Both the position numbers and the translations under genes were made by a program. Source: Actinomyces radicidentis (GTDB taxonomy: Bacteria; Actinomycetota; Actinomycetes; Actinomycetales; Actinomycetaceae). Taken from it: 64,000 bases of DNA. Shown here one piece after another: positions 41,885 to 50,627 of this stretch; position 1 is the first letter of the stretch, and every line of letters starts with the position of its first letter. The notes under the pieces were generated by a model, which did no database searches, had not been told where the DNA came from, and was given only the letters and a program-made list of their open reading frames with translations. The DNA lies in assembly GCF_001553565.1 (NCBI RefSeq), contig NZ_CP014228.1, positions 992,001 to 1,056,000 on the forward strand, in the 5' to 3' direction.

Positions 41885-42965
41885 CTCGACGGCACCGGTC
41901 CGCGCGGGGGCCGGCGGTCCCGGGCTCCGAGAGGAGGCCGACCCGGCCGCGGTCCTCGACCCGCGCAACGGGATGGTCTCCGCCCCGCTGCTCCTGCCGC
42001 CCGCCGCCGGACAGAGGCTCCTGTGGTCGCTCGGGGCGCTCCCCCTCGACCGCGCGGACACCGGGGACTGCGTCCTTAGCCCGAGCACCCCGGGCGGTGT
42101 CCCTTTCCGGTCGGACGGGGCCGGGGCCTGCGGCCCCACGCGCCGCGACGTCGTCGTGCGCGCCGCGGGCGAGATCGTCGAGCGCTGGGCGGTCGCGGCC
42201 CAGGAGCGCGCCGGCGCGCCGCTCCTCTTCCCCGACGCCGGCCCCTCCGGCGCCGCCGCGGGCCCCACCGCGGACTTCTGCCGCGCCCGCGGGCTGCGCG
42301 AGCTCCTCGAGCGCGACGCCGCCATGCGCGGGTGGTACGCACCCGGGTCGGTGAGGCTGCTCGACCCCGCCGAGAGCCTGCTCCGGCTGGGGTCGATGAC
42401 ACGTGTCCTCGAGCGCCTCGCGGACGCCGACGTGGAGCTGGTGCCGGTCCTCCTGCCGTCACGGTGCACGAGCACCGTGGTCACCATGTACGCGCTCCTC
42501 GACGTCCCGCGCGAGATCGTCGCCTGCGGCCTGGGGTGCGACGCGGACCTGGAGGCCGCGCTGCGCACCGCCTCGCGCGAGGCCTGCCAGGTCCACGACT
42601 TCTACACCGGCATGCGGCGGAGCGTCGGCCGGCCTTCGGCGCCGGGCGCGGTGCGCAGCGAGACCGACCGGGCACGGTGGTGGGGCGCGGACGGCAACGT
42701 GGAGGCCTTCCGCCGGTGGCTGGCGGCCGTCGCGGACGCCGATGGCGCCGAGGACCTCCCCGCGGTCCCCTGGCGCGACCTCGAGGCGGGCACCCGCTTC
42801 ACCGACCTCACCGGCTCCCTGCCCGACGCCGTCGCAGCGGCCGGGTGGCACGCCGGGCGGGTCGAGCACCCCGGTCTCGTGCCCCTCATCACGGACGAGA
42901 CCGGCGACACCGGCCGGCGGCTGTCGCGCGGCGGCGCGCACGGGCTGCCACATCCCGTCATCTGA
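41877..42965 (+). CDS. YcaO-domain protein in the daptide-type cluster
   Basis: A 362-residue YcaO-fold protein, the ATP-using enzyme class that activates peptide backbone amides to make azolines, thioamides or amidines. Signatures: opening LDPRNGMVSAPLLLPP, the GxGxxxxxAxxxAxxEAIER-type stretch GAGACGPTRRDVVVRAAGEI then VERWA (the ExxER ATP/Mg site), GLRELLERDAAMRGWY (second acidic motif) and GLGCDADLEAALRTASREAC. The C-terminus GLPHPVI recalls the Pro-rich YcaO ends. No E1-like/ocin-ThiF or TfuA partner is present. It starts at GTG 41877, overlapping the dehydrogenase by 8 bp, so it belongs to the same operon. I know of no required YcaO step in daptide maturation. Confidence 0.85.
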   Translation: MTDSTAPVRAGAGGPGLREEADPAAVLDPRNGMVSAPLLLPPAAGQRLLWSLGALPLDRADTGDCVLSPSTPGGVPFRSDGAGACGPTRRDVVVRAAGEIVERWAVAAQERAGAPLLFPDAGPSGAAAGPTADFCRARGLRELLERDAAMRGWYAPGSVRLLDPAESLLRLGSMTRVLERLADADVELVPVLLPSRCTSTVVTMYALLDVPREIVACGLGCDADLEAALRTASREACQVHDFYTGMRRSVGRPSAPGAVRSETDRARWWGADGNVEAFRRWLAAVADADGAEDLPAVPWRDLEAGTRFTDLTGSLPDAVAAAGWHAGRVEHPGLVPLITDETGDTGRRLSRGGAHGLPHPVI

Positions 42966-42975
42966 GTGCGGACGG

Positions 42976-43012
42976 CCGAGCATCGGCCGATCGAGTGACC
43001 CGATGGGCCGAT
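42976..43012 (+). promoter_or_regulatory. Candidate regulator boxes upstream of the second methyltransferase
   Basis: In the 113-bp gap after the YcaO gene, CCGATCGA begins at 42987 and CCGATCCG at 43008 (21 bp apart), with further CCGAG (42976) and CCGAT (43000). CGGCCGATCG is shared with the box at 36962-36971. The AGGAGAGGAGG further on is the ribosome-binding site of the next gene. Confidence 0.4.
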
Positions 43013-43078
43013 CCGCACCGGCCCGAACCGTCCGAAGGTGGAGCAAGGAGAGTCCCACCAGCCAGGAGAGGAGGCACC

Positions 43079-43798
43079 GTGCGCGACGAGTCGAGCCGGC
43101 CGCTCTTCGTCCACGGGCGCGCGCCGTCCGAGGCCCCGCCCGCTGAGATCCGCTCCGTCCTGGAGGTCGTGGCGGTCCTGCGGGCCGACCCGGCGCTCCG
43201 GGTCCTGGAGATCGGGAGCGGTCGCGGGGGCGTGACCCTGGCCCTGGCCCGCGCGGGCGCGCGGGTGCTCGCCGTCGAGCCGGACCCGCTCGGCGCGGCG
43301 GCCCTCCGGGGCGTGCTGGAGGCCGCCGGGCCGGGGGCCTCGCAGGGGGTCGAGGTCCTCGTGGACGGGCCGTGCGGCCTCGCCCTGACCGAGCGCTTCC
43401 GCGCGGTCGTCCTCCCCGCGGCCGGGCTGACCCGTCTGGCCCGTCCCGAGCAGCTCGACCTCCTGGAGGAGGCCTCCGCCCTCCTCGCACCGGGCGGGTC
43501 GCTCATCGTCTCCACCGAGCACGTCACCCTCACCCGGGCGCGGACCACCACCGTGGACCTCGACGACGGCGGGCGCTACACGGAGGTCGTCGACCCGGCG
43601 CGCGGGCTGCGCCGCGCGGTCCTGACCGGATCGGGACCGCGCACCGTCCAGGAGGTCCACTCGGCCCCTCCCGCCTGGATCAGCGCCCGTCTGCGGGCGC
43701 TGGGCCTGGAGGTCGACTACCAGCACTCGGTCCCCGACCCCGTTCTCCGCGGTCACGCCGCCGTCGTCATCGCCGCGACCGCCCCTGCTCGCCGCTGA
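43079..43798 (+). CDS. Second SAM-dependent methyltransferase, paralogue of methyltransferase 1
   Basis: A 239-residue class I methyltransferase. Motif I is VLEIGSGRGGVTLALARAGA, post-I LAVEPDPLGAA, and motif III LLAPGGSLIVSTEHVT. The C-terminal half aligns with methyltransferase 1 (EVVDPARGLRRAVLT, EVHSAPPAWISARLRALGLE, GHAAVVIAA). It lacks the first ~25 residues of methyltransferase 1. It starts at GTG 43079 with GGAGG 5 bp upstream. Possible roles are the second N-methylation, methylation of a YcaO-made group, or modification of the other end of the peptide; sequence does not decide. Confidence 0.85.
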   Translation: MRDESSRPLFVHGRAPSEAPPAEIRSVLEVVAVLRADPALRVLEIGSGRGGVTLALARAGARVLAVEPDPLGAAALRGVLEAAGPGASQGVEVLVDGPCGLALTERFRAVVLPAAGLTRLARPEQLDLLEEASALLAPGGSLIVSTEHVTLTRARTTTVDLDDGGRYTEVVDPARGLRRAVLTGSGPRTVQEVHSAPPAWISARLRALGLEVDYQHSVPDPVLRGHAAVVIAATAPARR

Positions 43799-43951
43799 CC
43801 GGCTCCGGCCGGGCCCTTCGGCCCACCGTCCCCGGGTCGACGAGCGGCATGCTGCGTGCGCGCGGTCCCCGAGGCCCTTCTGCGCCCTTCCGCGCGTACC
43901 GCGTCGGCTAGGGTCGACGTCGTCAGGCACGGCCACGGGTGAGGGGCAACC

Positions 43952-45217
43952 ATGAGGCGGTTCGCGCTGCGCGCGGGACGGCACGGCGCACGGACCGCCG
44001 ACCGCCCGGCCGTCGGCACCCGCATCCCCGTGTCCATCGCGGAGGCCTTCGCTCGGCGACGCACCCTCGTCGCCATCGCCGTGGTCTTCGCGACGGCGAA
44101 CATCCTCATCAACGGGGTCCTCCCGCCCGCTGTACCACTCGCCGACTGGTCCTTCGTCCTCGTCGCCGGCGTCCTCCTCGTCCTCCTCCCCTTCCGGCCC
44201 CTGGCCACGAGCGTCGCCTACGCGCTGACCTGGGTGCTCCTGCTCATCCACCCCACGGCCTACGCGAGCGACCTCCTCGTCACGACCTTCCTCTTCTGCT
44301 TCCTCACCGTCTTCCTCCTGCTCAGGCCGCTCGGGGTGCTCATCGGCACCTCCCCCTTCTGGACGAGCGCCGTAACGGTCCTCGCCGGCGGCAGCCCCAC
44401 CAACAGCGACGTCAACACGCTGTTCATCACGGGCATCACCTGCGGCGTCATGGTGCCCCTGGGCCTCATCGTGTGCGAGCTCGACGTACAGCGGCGCGCC
44501 GCCTCCGACACGCTCGAGTCGCTGCGGCTCGAGATCGCGCGCGAGATGCACGACCTCGTCGCGTACTCCATGTCGCAGACGGCGCTGCGCGCCCAGCGGG
44601 CCTCCCTCGACGAGCGGTACTCCCCGGAGGCGCGCCAGGAGTTCGCGGCCCTGGAGGCGACGGCCTCGGACGCCCTCCATGAGCTCCGGCTCCTGCTGCG
44701 CACCCTGCGGCACTCCACGCCCGACCTGTACCAGGACGTCTCCACGACGACCGGCCTGGGAGGGGGCACCACCGCCCTGCCCGTCGCCGTCCAGGCGATC
44801 GCCGACGACGTCGCCGCCGCCGGCTTCGACGTGACCTACCGGTGCGTCGGCCAGGCCGAGCCCTCGATGCTCCAGGCGAGCACCCTGTCACGGGTGGCGC
44901 GCGAGATGGGAGCGAACATCATGCGGCACGGCGACGCCGGCGGCCCGGTCACGATGACCCTCTCCCTCGGTCCGACGTCGCTCTGGCTGGTCAGCACCAA
45001 CAGCATCGCCCGGAGCACCTCCCCGCTCCCGCGATCGGGCACCGGCACGCTCGGGATGCGGGAGCGCCTCAACGCCATCCAGGGGACCCTGACGACCCTG
45101 GCGGACGAGGACTCCTGGATCTGCACGGCGACCGTCCCCCTGTCCACCCACCAGCTCGGGGCGGCTGCCGTCGCGGCAGACGCTCCTCCTCCCGACCCTG
45201 CAACGGAGAAGCCATGA
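43952..45217 (+). CDS. Sensor histidine kinase (NarL/LuxR-type system)
   Basis: A 421-residue membrane sensor. About five hydrophobic segments (residues ~35-175, e.g. TLVAIAVVFATANILINGVL) are followed by a HisKA_3 dimerisation domain with phospho-acceptor His200 (ARE-MHDLVAYSMS) and a HATPase_c domain whose N-box reads REMGANIMRH and G-box GTGTLGMRERLN. It pairs with the LuxR-type regulator encoded next (4-bp overlap) and probably controls the RiPP cluster. The signal is unknown; a multi-TM sensor without an extracellular loop domain suits a membrane or hydrophobic peptide signal. TAGGGT upstream (near 43910) may be a -10. Confidence 0.9.
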   Translation: MRRFALRAGRHGARTADRPAVGTRIPVSIAEAFARRRTLVAIAVVFATANILINGVLPPAVPLADWSFVLVAGVLLVLLPFRPLATSVAYALTWVLLLIHPTAYASDLLVTTFLFCFLTVFLLLRPLGVLIGTSPFWTSAVTVLAGGSPTNSDVNTLFITGITCGVMVPLGLIVCELDVQRRAASDTLESLRLEIAREMHDLVAYSMSQTALRAQRASLDERYSPEARQEFAALEATASDALHELRLLLRTLRHSTPDLYQDVSTTTGLGGGTTALPVAVQAIADDVAAAGFDVTYRCVGQAEPSMLQASTLSRVAREMGANIMRHGDAGGPVTMTLSLGPTSLWLVSTNSIARSTSPLPRSGTGTLGMRERLNAIQGTLTTLADEDSWICTATVPLSTHQLGAAAVAADAPPPDPATEKP

Positions 45218-45897
45218 TCCACGTCGGCATCGCGGACGACGACGCGCTCGTCCGCCACACCCTCACCGACCTCCTCGCCACGACCGACGACATCCGTGTG
45301 GCGTGGACCGCGTCCGACGGCCTCGAGGCCCTGGAGCACCTGCGCGACCCCGAGCGCGAGGAGGTCACGGTCCTCCTCGTCGACGTCCAGATGCCCCGGC
45401 TCGACGGGATCGCCCTGGCGGAGGCCCTCCACGAGGAGATGCCGGACATCGCGATCCTCATCCTCACGACCTTCGTCGCGGACTCGGTCCTCGACCGGGC
45501 TCTGGCCGCCGGCGTGCGCGGCTTCATCGCGAAGGAGGACCCCATCGGCACGCTCGCCGACACGATCCGGCACGTCGCCTCCGGGAACATGGTCCTGTCC
45601 CCCGCGTCCTCCGCCATCATCGGGCACCGTGTCCCGCCCGCCCTCGCCCCGTCGCCCGCGGCTCCAGTGCGGTCCGCTCCCGCTGCGGGCGCCCTCCCGC
45701 CCGCCGTGGCGCTCTCACCGAGGGAGCTCGAGGTCCTCAGCCTCATGGTCGAGGCGCTGTCCAACAAGCAGATCGCCAAGCGGCTCAACCTCTCCGAAGC
45801 GACCGTCAAGACCCACGTGTCCACGCTCATCGCCAAGCTCGGGGTCCAGGACCGTGTCGGCGCGGTCGTCCACGCGCTGCGCACCGGGCTGGTCTAA
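45214..45897 (+). CDS. LuxR/NarL-type response regulator
   Basis: A 227-residue regulator. The receiver domain has the acid pair Asp8/Asp9, phospho-acceptor Asp57 (LLVDVQMPRLDG) and the conserved Lys in GFIAKED. A ~30-residue Ala/Pro linker joins it to a LuxR-type HTH (LSPRELEVLSLMVEALSNKQ, IAKRLNLSEATVKTHVSTLI). LuxR-type regulators bind dyad sites, and the CCGATCG boxes in front of the cluster's units are the obvious candidates. Starts within the kinase stop (ATGA overlap). Confidence 0.93.
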   Translation: MIHVGIADDDALVRHTLTDLLATTDDIRVAWTASDGLEALEHLRDPEREEVTVLLVDVQMPRLDGIALAEALHEEMPDIAILILTTFVADSVLDRALAAGVRGFIAKEDPIGTLADTIRHVASGNMVLSPASSAIIGHRVPPALAPSPAAPVRSAPAAGALPPAVALSPRELEVLSLMVEALSNKQIAKRLNLSEATVKTHVSTLIAKLGVQDRVGAVVHALRTGLV

Positions 45898-45926
45898 CCC
45901 ACCACCCATCGGAGGAGCGGAGATCA

Positions 45927-45946
45927 CCGATCGGAGGATCCGATCG
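45927..45946 (+). promoter_or_regulatory. CCGATCGG boxes after the response regulator gene
   Basis: CCGATCGG begins at 45927 and CCGATCGA at 45940, with CATCGG at 45907, in the 297-bp gap between the response regulator and the inositol monophosphatase gene. The motif matches the boxes elsewhere in the cluster and would lie upstream of the small Trp-rich frame at 46032. No clear -10 or -35 is visible. Confidence 0.35.
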
Positions 45947-46031
45947 AAGGATGTGGCGGGGGTCTCCCTCACGGCAGGGTGATCCCTGTCAGACGGGCAC
46001 CGCCCACCACGCCTCAGAAAGCGTCGCCACC

Positions 46032-46112
46032 ATGCTCCTCCCCATCATCTGCAGCCCCATGTCGACCAACTCCCGCTTCCCCCCGTGGATGCCGTGGCAC
46101 TGGTTCGGGTGA
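46032..46112 (+). CDS. Possible 26-residue Pro/Trp-rich peptide at the end of the cluster
   Basis: A short frame reads MLLPIICSPMSTNSRFPPWM and ends PWHWFG. Every codon of the 26 ends in G or C and the composition (Pro, Trp, Phe, Ile, His) is unlike the Arg/Ser/Pro shadow frames of this genome, which argues for real coding. Against it, the ribosome-binding site is weak (AGAAAG, 13 bp upstream) and I know no homologue. Codon bias falls off upstream of 46032, which supports that start; an inner ATG at 46059 is also possible. It lies behind CCGATCGG boxes and beside the two-component genes, so a signal peptide or small product of the cluster is conceivable. Confidence 0.35.
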   Translation: MLLPIICSPMSTNSRFPPWMPWHWFG

Positions 46113-46194
46113 CACGCGGCGCCGGGCCGCGCACGAGCCCTCGCCCGCACGCGCCGACTCCGCGCCGGACGTCCTCCCACCCCTCTGAGCCGCG

Positions 46195-47190
46195 TCAGCC
46201 CTCGACGAGACGCCGCTGCAGCTCAGCCCGGGCGCTCGGCGTCCCGGCCAGCAGCGAGCCGGGCTCGCGCACGTCGACGCGCGTCCCGTCCAGGCGGGTG
46301 ACGACGGCGCCCGCCTCCGCGCACAGCAGCACCCCGGCGGCCACGTCCCAGGGCTGCAGCCGCGTGTGGACGAGGCCCGCGGCCCGCCCCGCGGCGACCT
46401 CGGCGAGCTCGAGGGCGGCCGCGCCGTAGCAGCGCATCCCGCGGGTCGACTCGCAGATCGCGGGCAGGTGGCGCAGGGCCGCGAACCCGTGGGCGTGAGC
46501 GATGACGACGCCATCGGCGAGGGGGACGTCCTCGACGCGGAGCAGGTGCGCGCCCGGCACGAGGCGGGCGACCTCCGCGGGGACGACGTCGGCGGGTGCG
46601 CCGTCTGCGGCGTCGGGCGCCGCGACCGACGGATCCGCGGAAGAGCCGTCGGCCACTGGTCGCCCGGCATCCGGGGCGCCGGCCACGGCGGCCGACGAGC
46701 CCGCCGCAGTGCCGTCGTCACCGTCGTCGAGCCGCGGCACGAGCCGCCCCTCCCAGGCACCCCTGCCCGCGAGCGCGACGTGGAGGCGGTCGTCGACCGG
46801 GTCCGCGACGATCCCGAGCACAGGCTCGCCGTCCTCGACGAGCGCGAGCGAGATCGCCCAGTGCCGGTGCACGGCGACGTAGTTGAGGGTCCCGTCGATC
46901 GGGTCGAGGACCCACACGCGCCCGGCCCAGGACTCGGCCGCGTGACCCTCCTCCCCCACGAGCGCGCAGCCGGTGGCCGCCAGCCGTCCCGCGATGAGGG
47001 CCTCGACGCCGCGGTCGACCTGGGTGACGACGTCGTTCCGGTTGCGCTTCGTCCCGATCTCGAGGGCCTCGCCGGGGTCGAGGGCGAGGCGGGCCCCGGC
47101 GCGCACGGCGTCGAGCGCCGTCGGGAGCAGGGTCAGCGGGTCGGGCAGGCCGGCCCCGGCGGCGGGGGCCTGCGGCTGCGTCGTCGTCAT
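46195..47190 (-). CDS. Inositol monophosphatase family protein
   Basis: Mg-dependent phosphatase of the IMPase/SuhB/CysQ superfamily, cleaving myo-inositol-1-phosphate or a related sugar or nucleotide phosphate. The 331-residue protein has the metal site VGEEGHAAES (residues ~90-99), DPIDGTLNYVAVHRHWAISL and the C-terminal QPWDVAAGVLLCAEAGA. A ~55-residue Ala/Asp/Gly-rich insertion (~175-230) makes it longer than typical (~270). It starts at ATG 47190 with AGGAGG upstream. It converges on the RiPP cluster and is divergent from tdh. Confidence 0.88.
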   Translation of the reverse strand: MTTTQPQAPAAGAGLPDPLTLLPTALDAVRAGARLALDPGEALEIGTKRNRNDVVTQVDRGVEALIAGRLAATGCALVGEEGHAAESWAGRVWVLDPIDGTLNYVAVHRHWAISLALVEDGEPVLGIVADPVDDRLHVALAGRGAWEGRLVPRLDDGDDGTAAGSSAAVAGAPDAGRPVADGSSADPSVAAPDAADGAPADVVPAEVARLVPGAHLLRVEDVPLADGVVIAHAHGFAALRHLPAICESTRGMRCYGAAALELAEVAAGRAAGLVHTRLQPWDVAAGVLLCAEAGAVVTRLDGTRVDVREPGSLLAGTPSARAELQRRLVEG

Positions 47191-47307
47191 GCGTCCTCCT
47201 CGGGCGGTTCCGGTCGGTAGCCTATGACCCGGGCCATGCCTCACGAGGGCTGCCCACGGCCAGCTGCGCGACGGCGCGCGGCGCCGACCACCGCACGAGG
47301 AGACCCC

Positions 47308-48378
47308 ATGCGTGCACTGCGCAAACCCGCCCCCGGCCCCGGCCTCGAGCTGCAGGACGTCCCCGAGCCGAACCCCGGCTTCCGCGAGGTCAAGATCCAC
47401 GTCCTGCGCACCGGCCTGTGCGGCACCGACCTCCACCTCGCCGGCTGGGACGACTTCGCCACCGCCCAGCTCCACCCGCCGATGACGCTCGGCCACGAGT
47501 TCTACGGCGAGATCGTCGAGATCGGGCGCGGCACCGCCACCGACGCCACCACCGCCGACGACGACACCGACTACCTCTCCGTCGGCCAGCGCGTCAGCGT
47601 CGAGGGGCACATCACCTGCGGCCGCTGCCGCAACTGCCGCGCCGGACGCCGCCACCTGTGCATCCGCACCAACTCCATCGGCGTCAACCGCGACGGCGCC
47701 TTCGCCGACTACGTCGTCGTCCCCGCCCGCAACGTCTGGCCGCAGGACGACGCCATCGACCCCGACCTCGGCGCCCTCTTCGACCCCTTCGGCAACGCCG
47801 TCCACACCGCCCTCCAGTTCCCGCTCGCCGGCGAGGACGTCCTCGTCACCGGCGCCGGCCCCATCGGCGTCATGTGCGCCGCGATCGCCCGGCACTGCGG
47901 GGCCCGCAACGTCGTCATCACCGACCTGTCCGACTACCGGCTGGGGCTCGCCGACGCCGTCGGAGCCGTCACCGTCAACACCGCCCGGCAGGACCTGCGC
48001 GAGGTCATGGCGCGCCTCGGGATGACCGAGGGCTTCGACGTCGGCCTCGAGCTCTCCGGGGCGCCCGCCGCCACCCGTCAGATGATCGACGTCTGCAACC
48101 ACGGGGCCCGGATCGCCATGCTCGGACTGCCCAAGGGCGGCTACGAGATCGACTGGAACCAGGTCATCACGCGGATGCTCACCATCCAGGGCGTCTACGG
48201 CCGCGAGATGTACGACACCTGGTACAAGGGCTCCTTCATGCTGGGCTCCGGCCCCGAGCTGCGCGACCAGGTGCGCGGCATCATCACCCACCGCTTCGCG
48301 CCCGAGCAGTGGGAGGACGCCTTCGACGCCGCGCGCTCGGGCGAGTGCGGCAAGGTCATCATCAACTGGGAGGACTGA
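47308..48378 (+). CDS. tdh: L-threonine 3-dehydrogenase
   Basis: NAD-dependent oxidation of L-threonine to 2-amino-3-oxobutyrate. The 356-residue zinc-dependent medium-chain dehydrogenase has catalytic ligands Cys38 (TGLCGTDLH), His63-Glu64 (LGHEFYGE), the structural-zinc cysteines [15 protein letters not shown], the Rossmann motif TGAGPIGVM and the Tdh-type ending [17 protein letters not shown]. It has a small insertion ([15 protein letters not shown]) after the GHE motif. It forms an operon with kbl, whose start follows 1 bp after its stop. Confidence 0.95.
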   Translation: MRALRKPAPGPGLELQDVPEPNPGFREVKIHVLRTGLCGTDLHLAGWDDFATAQLHPPMTLGHEFYGEIVEIGRGTATDATTADDDTDYLSVGQRVSVEGHITCGRCRNCRAGRRHLCIRTNSIGVNRDGAFADYVVVPARNVWPQDDAIDPDLGALFDPFGNAVHTALQFPLAGEDVLVTGAGPIGVMCAAIARHCGARNVVITDLSDYRLGLADAVGAVTVNTARQDLREVMARLGMTEGFDVGLELSGAPAATRQMIDVCNHGARIAMLGLPKGGYEIDWNQVITRMLTIQGVYGREMYDTWYKGSFMLGSGPELRDQVRGIITHRFAPEQWEDAFDAARSGECGKVIINWED

Positions 48379-48379
48379 C

Positions 48380-49558
<1,179 letters not shown>

Positions 49559-49563
49559 CGGTT

Positions 49564-49681
49564 GTCCACCAGGGCGCCTCAGAGGGCTGGAAGCCGGGCT
49601 CCTTCTCGGTTCCCAACCGTCTGACCTGCGGTGATGCACCGGCGAGCATCACCCCTGGCGTTCTGAGGCGCCCTGGTGGAC
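49564..49681. repeat. TIR element family 1, copy 3 (118 bp)
   Basis: Perfect 20-bp termini (GTCCACCAGGGCGCCTCAGA and complement at 49662-49681). The interior shares CTGACCTGCGGTGAT with copy 2. It starts 5 bp after kbl and its left part encodes the C-terminus and stop codon of the DUF559-like gene that converges on kbl. Confidence 0.85.
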
Positions 49682-50541
49682 AGCCGTCCCAACCCGAGGA
49701 GGGCCTGCTCGACCACGGGCACCGCCCGGCTGCTCATGACATCGTCGTACGTGAGACGAACAGTCGGCGTACCGCGGCCGAGCATGGCCTGGTCGCGGTG
49801 GCGGTCCTTGGTCCAGGGGCCCGGCGCAGAGTGGTAGGCGTAGCCATCGGTCTCCACGCAGAGGCGGTCATCCACGATCAGATCGACCTCACCCACACCT
49901 TCAACCACGACACCGGGGCGGACCGAGTGACCGGCGTCCTCGAGCTCCAGCCGTGCCACGGTCTCGATCATTGATCGGGCCTTCTCGCTGGCGCGAGCGA
50001 GGCGTCGGCGCGCCTGCGGGGCACCATGCCTGTTGCCCCGCAGGCGCGCTGCGATCTCCTCACGGGAGGCGAGCCCGCGGTTGAGGATCGCGTCCACGAC
50101 GACGATGGACTGGACCTCGCTCGCGCACCTCAGCACCCGCGCGGCCAGGATCGGGGGCTCCACGACCGGCGGATCGAGCGGGCCCGGCAGCGTCAGTCCC
50201 TTCTCCCGGTGCACCTCACCGCGCTGCGTCCGCACGGGGCGTCCTCGCCTGTTGTCCATCGCCACGTGCGCCGGTCCGCCCGGCCCGTACCAGGGGAGCC
50301 CGTAGACCCGCGCGCCGGCCTCGCAGGTCAGGAGGACACCGTCCTCGTGGCAGCGGATGAGCTCCGGATCAGCGCCGGGCAGGTGGATGACGGCACTCCG
50401 CCGGATGACGGCGCCCTGCTCGACGAGATCTGTCAGGGCGCGGCGAGTCGTGCGGTCCAGATGAAGGTCAGGCGCCCTCAGTGCTCCGTTGGCGACGAGG
50501 AGCAAGTCGATGATCCTGCTGGCGGCCTCTGCACGTCTCAT
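49579..50541 (-). CDS. AbiEi-like N-terminus plus DUF559-like (PD-(D/E)XK) protein
   Basis: A 320-residue protein. The N-terminal ~90 residues resemble the AbiEi-type helix-turn-helix region (LLLVANGALRAPDLHLDRTT, LTDLVEQGAVIRRSAVIHLP). The C-terminal part has a nuclease-like core, GVGEVDLIVDDRLCVETDGY then AYHSAPGPWTKDRHRD and VRLTYDDVM, with Asp...Glu-x-Asp-Gly spacing of DUF559/Vsr-like folds. This pairing is common in actinobacteria, where its role is not known. ATG 50541 starts the conserved part. The last ~32 residues (TRAPQNARGDARRCITAGQT...) and the stop lie in TIR element copy 3, so the natural C-terminus was replaced or extended by that element. Confidence 0.75.
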   Translation of the reverse strand: MRRAEAASRIIDLLLVANGALRAPDLHLDRTTRRALTDLVEQGAVIRRSAVIHLPGADPELIRCHEDGVLLTCEAGARVYGLPWYGPGGPAHVAMDNRRGRPVRTQRGEVHREKGLTLPGPLDPPVVEPPILAARVLRCASEVQSIVVVDAILNRGLASREEIAARLRGNRHGAPQARRRLARASEKARSMIETVARLELEDAGHSVRPGVVVEGVGEVDLIVDDRLCVETDGYAYHSAPGPWTKDRHRDQAMLGRGTPTVRLTYDDVMSSRAVPVVEQALLGLGRLSTRAPQNARGDARRCITAGQTVGNREGARLPAL

Positions 50542-50627
50542 ACAGGCAGCCTGCCGGTCGGTGGCACCGCAACGCCCGGGCGAGGCGGAGACCTGTGGAG
50601 AAGGTGTCCACGAGGGCGCCTCAGGAG

